Below are positions 60,475-64,000 of a stretch of DNA of 64,000 nucleotides, in pieces. The stretch covers positions 102,793-166,792 of the forward strand of contig CAMLBO010000001.1 of assembly GCA_946478305.1 (NCBI GenBank). Direction: 5' to 3'. The notes below the pieces were generated by a model, which did not search any database, was not told the DNA's origin, and saw nothing but the letters and a program-made list of their open reading frames with translations. Numbering within the stretch: position 1 is the stretch's first letter; every line of letters begins with the position of its first letter. Source of the DNA: an uncultured Enterobacterales bacterium. Its GTDB lineage: Bacteria > Pseudomonadota > Gammaproteobacteria > Enterobacterales > Enterobacteriaceae. Position numbers and translations under genes: made by a program.

Positions 60475-61770
60475 GTGAAAATTTTACCCCGCACTTTTGT
60501 AATGACAGCGTTGGCTTGCCTGCTGCCGGTGTCTGCCCCTTCTTTTGCTGCCAGTTCGTCTCTTGAACTGCAACAGGTTCTGGTCATGAGCCGTCACGGG
60601 ATCCGTGCGCCGCTGGTGAACTACGGTGACGTACTGGCAGAGTCGACCACTCATACCTGGCCAAAATGGCAAACAGAAGGTGGGTTACTGACGCCGAAGG
60701 GGGGGAAAGTTGAAGAGCATATGGGTCAGTATTTCCGTGCCTGGTTGGCTAAAAATCAGGTGCTTCCAGCAGCTCAATGCCCGTCTACAGGCCAGGTTTT
60801 TGCTTATGCCAACAGCCTGCCACGCACGATTGATACAGCCAAACATTTCGTAACCGGTGCATTTCCGGGCTGTGACGTTGCGGTCGTGAACAGGGTTGAA
60901 ATCGGAAAGATGGATCCTGTCTTCAACCCGATCATTACCGCCGATGTAAACGAAAAATTCAAAACGGACGCGCTTAACTCCATCAACCAGCATGCGGGTG
61001 AGGGCGGTATTGACGGCCTGAATCAGCGCCTGAAACCGAATTATTTGCTGCTGCAAAAAGTAATGGACTATCAGAATTCCAAACTCTGCAAGCAGGACAA
61101 ACAGTGTGATTTGGCATCGCAGCCGTCGGCTGTCGTTTTAGTCCAGGGCAAAGAACCCGGCATTACCGGACCTCTGCGTATGGCGACCGGTGCCACTGAC
61201 GCCTTTATGTTGCAGTATTACGAAGGCTTCCCGATGAAAGATGTGGCCTGGGGGCAAATCACCACGTCAGAACAGTGGACGAAACTGGAAACCATCAAAA
61301 ATCTCTACCACGAAACGCTGTTCGGTTCGCCTGCGATTGCGGCCAACGCGGCAAAACCGCTGCTGACTTTTATCTCCGGTGCGTTGAACAAGAGTGACGC
61401 GAAATCTGCCGATCAACAGTCGGCGCAGCAGGCGAAGCTGGCATTGCTGGTAGGGCATGACTCCAATATTGCATCGCTGTTGGCGGCGTTGAAAACCAAA
61501 GATTACACCCTGCCGGGTCAGTACGAGCGTACGCCTATCAGTGGCGCGGTGGTGTTCCAGCGCTGGCATGATAAGAAAGACAACAAAGATCTGATGAAGA
61601 TTGAATATGTCTATCCGACAGCGAAACAGATCCGCAATAACACCCCGCTGAGCATAAAGAATCCACCACAGCGCGTAACGCTGCAAATTGAAGGCTGCGA
61701 AATCAATAAGCAAGGTTTCTGCCCGATGGATCAGTTCACTCAGGCATTGCAAAAAGATCTGCAAGGCTGA
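60475..61770 (+). CDS. agp: Periplasmic glucose-1-phosphatase (histidine acid phosphatase)
   Basis: A 431-residue histidine acid phosphatase with a signal peptide ending near SFA (residue 25). The catalytic motif MSRHGIRAPL has the nucleophile His41, and the proton donor motif is LVGHDSNIASL. In E. coli Agp scavenges glucose from glucose 1-phosphate and can act on phytate. The GTG at 60475 has AGAGGA upstream. A Pho box precedes it. Confidence 0.93.
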   Translation: MKILPRTFVMTALACLLPVSAPSFAASSSLELQQVLVMSRHGIRAPLVNYGDVLAESTTHTWPKWQTEGGLLTPKGGKVEEHMGQYFRAWLAKNQVLPAAQCPSTGQVFAYANSLPRTIDTAKHFVTGAFPGCDVAVVNRVEIGKMDPVFNPIITADVNEKFKTDALNSINQHAGEGGIDGLNQRLKPNYLLLQKVMDYQNSKLCKQDKQCDLASQPSAVVLVQGKEPGITGPLRMATGATDAFMLQYYEGFPMKDVAWGQITTSEQWTKLETIKNLYHETLFGSPAIAANAAKPLLTFISGALNKSDAKSADQQSAQQAKLALLVGHDSNIASLLAALKTKDYTLPGQYERTPISGAVVFQRWHDKKDNKDLMKIEYVYPTAKQIRNNTPLSIKNPPQRVTLQIEGCEINKQGFCPMDQFTQALQKDLQG

Positions 61771-62079
61771 GTAGTCAGAATGGGTGCCTCTCTCTTTTGG
61801 CGTACAAGAGGCTACCTTTATGTTGTTGCGCATAAAGAGTGGCCTCGGGTTGATTGACTCAATTCGGGGCTTTTCTCTTTATGCGCTTTGCTAAACGTAT
61901 GCTCAGAACAGAAAGATCCTGAGCATCCGCGCAAAGTGGTTTAATTTCAACCCATCCTACAACTCATTGTTGCTCCTTCTCTCTTAGCAATTTATTCACT
62001 TATCAATTCGTTATTAGTCATTTAACTTACTCTTTTCGCTACCTGATAATTGCGCCATGTTATCTTCAGGCGCGTCCCT
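61771..62079. other. Intergenic region with a long inverted repeat
   Basis: This 309-bp gap contains GCGCATAAAGAG (61828-61839) and its exact reverse complement CTCTTTATGCGC (61875-61886), separated by 35 bases. A weaker GCCTCT/AGAGGC pair lies just before it and may end agp transcription. There is no T run after the long stem. No ORF is supported. Confidence 0.5.
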
Positions 62080-63099
62080 ATGTCCTCTTCTGCTCACTAC
62101 CTGCACGCCCGCCAGCGGGCTGATATCCACCGGCATTCTCAGGTCTGGTGGTGGCGTCTGGAACTGCCTACCTGGATATTAATGGTGACGGTTTATAGCG
62201 GCTGGTTTGGCGTGGTGTATTTCTGGCAGGCGCTGGGGCCCTGGATAGCCACACCTCTACTCATTCTGTTCACCACCTGGTATATGTCGCTACAGCATGA
62301 GCTGATTCATGGGCATCCGACGCGCCATGCCAGACTCAATCAGCTCTTTGGCACATTGCCGCTGGCGGTGTGGTATCCCTATGGTTTATACCGTGACTCC
62401 CATCTGCACCATCACCGTAACGATCATCTGACCTTACCGGAGGATGATCCGGAAGGTTATTACTTCACTCGCGCCCGTTGGGACCGATTCCCCACCTGGT
62501 GTATTGCCGCAATTAAATTGCGTAATACCTTGCCGGGGAGAATGATCATCGGCCCGGCGCTGGATATTTACGCGACCCTGAAAAGTGCATTCCTGAGTGT
62601 GCTACAGGGTGAAACCAAAACCCTCACGATGTGGCTGATTCACGTTATTTTGCTGGCTGGACTTTTTCACTGGATGTCACAGTGTGGCCTGTCGCCACTC
62701 TATTTTTTACTGACGGTGAGTTACCCGGCGCTCAGCCTCACCAAATTGCGCTCTTTCTTTGAGCATCGCGCTCATGACGCACCTGAAGCGCGCTCTACCC
62801 TGAATGAAGCTGGCTGGGCATGGCGTCTGCTTTTTCTTAATCTTAATTATCATCTGGTGCACCATGACTTACCCGGTCTGCCATGGTTTGGATTGAGAAA
62901 AGTCTTTCTGGCCGAACGTGAAGCCTATATTCAGCGCAGCGAAGGATTCCTGGTCGAAGGGTATGCTCAGTGGTTTAGCGATCACGCCCTCAATCCTGTC
63001 ACGGTGGAGGTTCATCCGTTGTCTCCCGGAGGCCCGGCTGCACCGGAGCCGTTTAGCGGCTATGATTATCCGCAAATATCTGTCAGGAGTACGGAATGA
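62080..63099 (+). CDS. Membrane fatty-acid desaturase family protein
   Basis: A 339-residue di-iron membrane desaturase. The three histidine boxes are His73-His77-His79 (QHELIHGHP), His108-His110-112 (RDSHLHHHRND) and His258-His261-His262 (NYHLVHHDLP). Three to four hydrophobic helices surround them. Most enterobacteria make unsaturated fatty acids by the FabA/FabB route, so an aerobic desaturase is an accessory trait; the acyl or carotenoid-like substrate is unknown. The ATG at 62080 is preferred over a TTG at 62050. The next gene starts 13 bp after it. Confidence 0.85.
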   Translation: MSSSAHYLHARQRADIHRHSQVWWWRLELPTWILMVTVYSGWFGVVYFWQALGPWIATPLLILFTTWYMSLQHELIHGHPTRHARLNQLFGTLPLAVWYPYGLYRDSHLHHHRNDHLTLPEDDPEGYYFTRARWDRFPTWCIAAIKLRNTLPGRMIIGPALDIYATLKSAFLSVLQGETKTLTMWLIHVILLAGLFHWMSQCGLSPLYFLLTVSYPALSLTKLRSFFEHRAHDAPEARSTLNEAGWAWRLLFLNLNYHLVHHDLPGLPWFGLRKVFLAEREAYIQRSEGFLVEGYAQWFSDHALNPVTVEVHPLSPGGPAAPEPFSGYDYPQISVRSTE

Positions 63100-63112
63100 T
63101 CGAGCGGTGTGA

Positions 63113-63904
63113 ATGCTGATTTCAATGCCAATGTATGGCGTGGTTCAAGACGACGTGGAGCAGTTCTGGCAGGCATTGCGTCAGCAGCTGATTCAGCTCA
63201 GCGGTAATGATTTCCCCTCAGAGTTGCAATGGCCAATCAGTCTGCTTTCACACTGGCAGCAGCCAGATTTACTCCTCAGCCAGACCTGCGGATTTCCGCT
63301 GGTGGAGTTTTTGCCGCAGGTTCAACTGGTTGGCACTTTCAGCTATGACGCACCGGGTTGCAGTGGCCCTTATTATCGCAGTTTTTTAGTGGTGCGAGAG
63401 GAAGAGAGTCTGGCCAGCCTGAGTGATTTTCGTGGCCGCCGGGTGGCTTTTAACAGCACGGATTCTCAGTCGGGGTACAACAGCTTGCGTGCACTGATTG
63501 CACCGCTGGCGGTGGATGGCGAGTTTTTTGGTTTCGCGGCCGAAAGCGGAGGGCACAGGCAGTCGCTGGAATTTCTCCGTCACGGACAGGCTGATATCGC
63601 GGCTATTGACTGCGTCACACTGGAACTGCTGCGCCGTTATCGACCGCAGGAACTTGAGGGGCTGAGTATTATTGGCGAAACGGCTGCTGCACCCGGCCTT
63701 CCGCTGATCACTTCAGCGACAACAGCACCAGAGACGCTCAATTTGCTGCGCCTGGCATTGCTGGAAGTGGTTGCCGATCCCCAAAACTATCAGCTGTGTG
63801 AGCGCTTATTGATTGACAATTTCACGGTGCTGCCGCGCGGGGAATACCAGATAATTGAGCAGATGAAAGAACAAGCCTGGCGGCATGGCGTCACCAGGCT
63901 GTAA
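63113..63904 (+). CDS. PhnD-like phosphate/phosphonate-type binding protein without signal peptide
   Basis: A 263-residue protein of the PhnD/SsuA fold family (LISMPMYGVVQDDVEQFW, SLSDFRGRRVAFNSTDSQSG, FLRHGQADIAAIDCVTLELL). Unlike transport binding proteins it has no visible signal peptide or lipobox, so it may be cytosolic, and no ABC transporter genes are nearby. It follows the desaturase gene closely and may share its operon. The ligand is unknown. Confidence 0.8.
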   Translation: MLISMPMYGVVQDDVEQFWQALRQQLIQLSGNDFPSELQWPISLLSHWQQPDLLLSQTCGFPLVEFLPQVQLVGTFSYDAPGCSGPYYRSFLVVREEESLASLSDFRGRRVAFNSTDSQSGYNSLRALIAPLAVDGEFFGFAAESGGHRQSLEFLRHGQADIAAIDCVTLELLRRYRPQELEGLSIIGETAAAPGLPLITSATTAPETLNLLRLALLEVVADPQNYQLCERLLIDNFTVLPRGEYQIIEQMKEQAWRHGVTRL

Positions 63905-63914
63905 AACACAGGGT

Positions 63915-63954
63915 TTAGTGCGTTTCGATTGGGTAATCTTCGTCGATATTGCCC
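63915..63954 (-). CDS. C-terminal end of an unidentified gene
   Basis: On the minus strand a short open stretch reads NIDEDYPIETH then TAA just before the adapter sequence. It looks like the 3' end of a gene facing the PhnD-like gene, but only a dozen codons are present, so neither its identity nor its reality is certain. Confidence 0.3.
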
Positions 63955-64000
63955 CTGTCTCTTATACACATCTCCGAGCCCACGAGACAGGCAGAAATCT
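63955..64000. other. Illumina Nextera adapter left in the assembly
   Basis: CTGTCTCTTATACACATCT (63955-63973) is the transposase mosaic end, and CCGAGCCCACGAGAC (63974-63988) the read-2 adapter. AGGCAGAA (63989-63996) matches a Nextera i7 index (N703), and ATCT begins the flow-cell sequence. This is library sequence, so the biological contig ends at or near 63954. Confidence 0.97.

Overview
The window is one end of a contig from an enterobacterial chromosome (order Enterobacterales). The core gene order (smpB-ssrA, ratAB/bamE, recN-nadK/grpE, ung, grcA, srmB/trmN, nadB/rpoE-rseABC, lepAB-rnc-era-recO-pdxJ-acpS, yfhL, tadA/mltF/purL) and the tmRNA tag ANDENYALAA are typical of the order. The accessory genes (chromosomal fosA, galactitol operon, murQP, an IS1 variant, an autotransporter) would fit the Yersiniaceae/Hafniaceae side better than Escherichia, but I cannot name a genus from sequence alone. 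The last 46 bases are not chromosome: they match an Illumina Nextera adapter.

Left arm, 1-14.6 kb (metabolic, accessory): a cut-off LysR regulator diverges from an M20 amidohydrolase and an orphan amino-acid binding protein. Then come three GNAT acetyltransferases, ada with a recognisable Ada operator, and fosA. A complete galactitol system (gatZABCDY) has gatR divergent. A VOC protein and a second hydrolase plus orphan binding-protein pair follow; that pair is preceded by a threonine-rich leader peptide and a terminator that together look like a ribosome-dependent attenuator.

Variable region, 14.8-25.5 kb: decayed IS1 and IS3 pieces; an autotransporter, a FidL-like gene and a MarT/CadC-like membrane regulator in the same order as misL-fidL-marT of Salmonella SPI-3; a LuxR-type regulator split over two ORFs; an Lrp C-terminal fragment abutting a 286-bp element with Tn3-like terminal repeats; a wrecked KAP-type P-loop NTPase; and a P4-type integrase next to the 3' end of ssrA. 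Several genes here carry frameshifts or stops, so much of this region is decaying.

Right arm, 25.5-63.9 kb (mostly core): translation rescue (smpB, ssrA), outer-membrane assembly (bamE), SOS repair (recN with three LexA boxes), NAD metabolism (nadK, nadB), heat shock (grpE with a sigma32 promoter), envelope stress (rpoE-rseABC with a sigmaE promoter and an RseD-like leader peptide), the lepA-to-acpS cluster, MurNAc recycling (murR/murQP), pgpC, yiaY, tadA, mltF and purL (PurR box). It ends with pagP (PhoP box), agp (Pho box), a fatty-acid desaturase and a PhnD-like protein. No rRNA, tRNA or CRISPR array was found.
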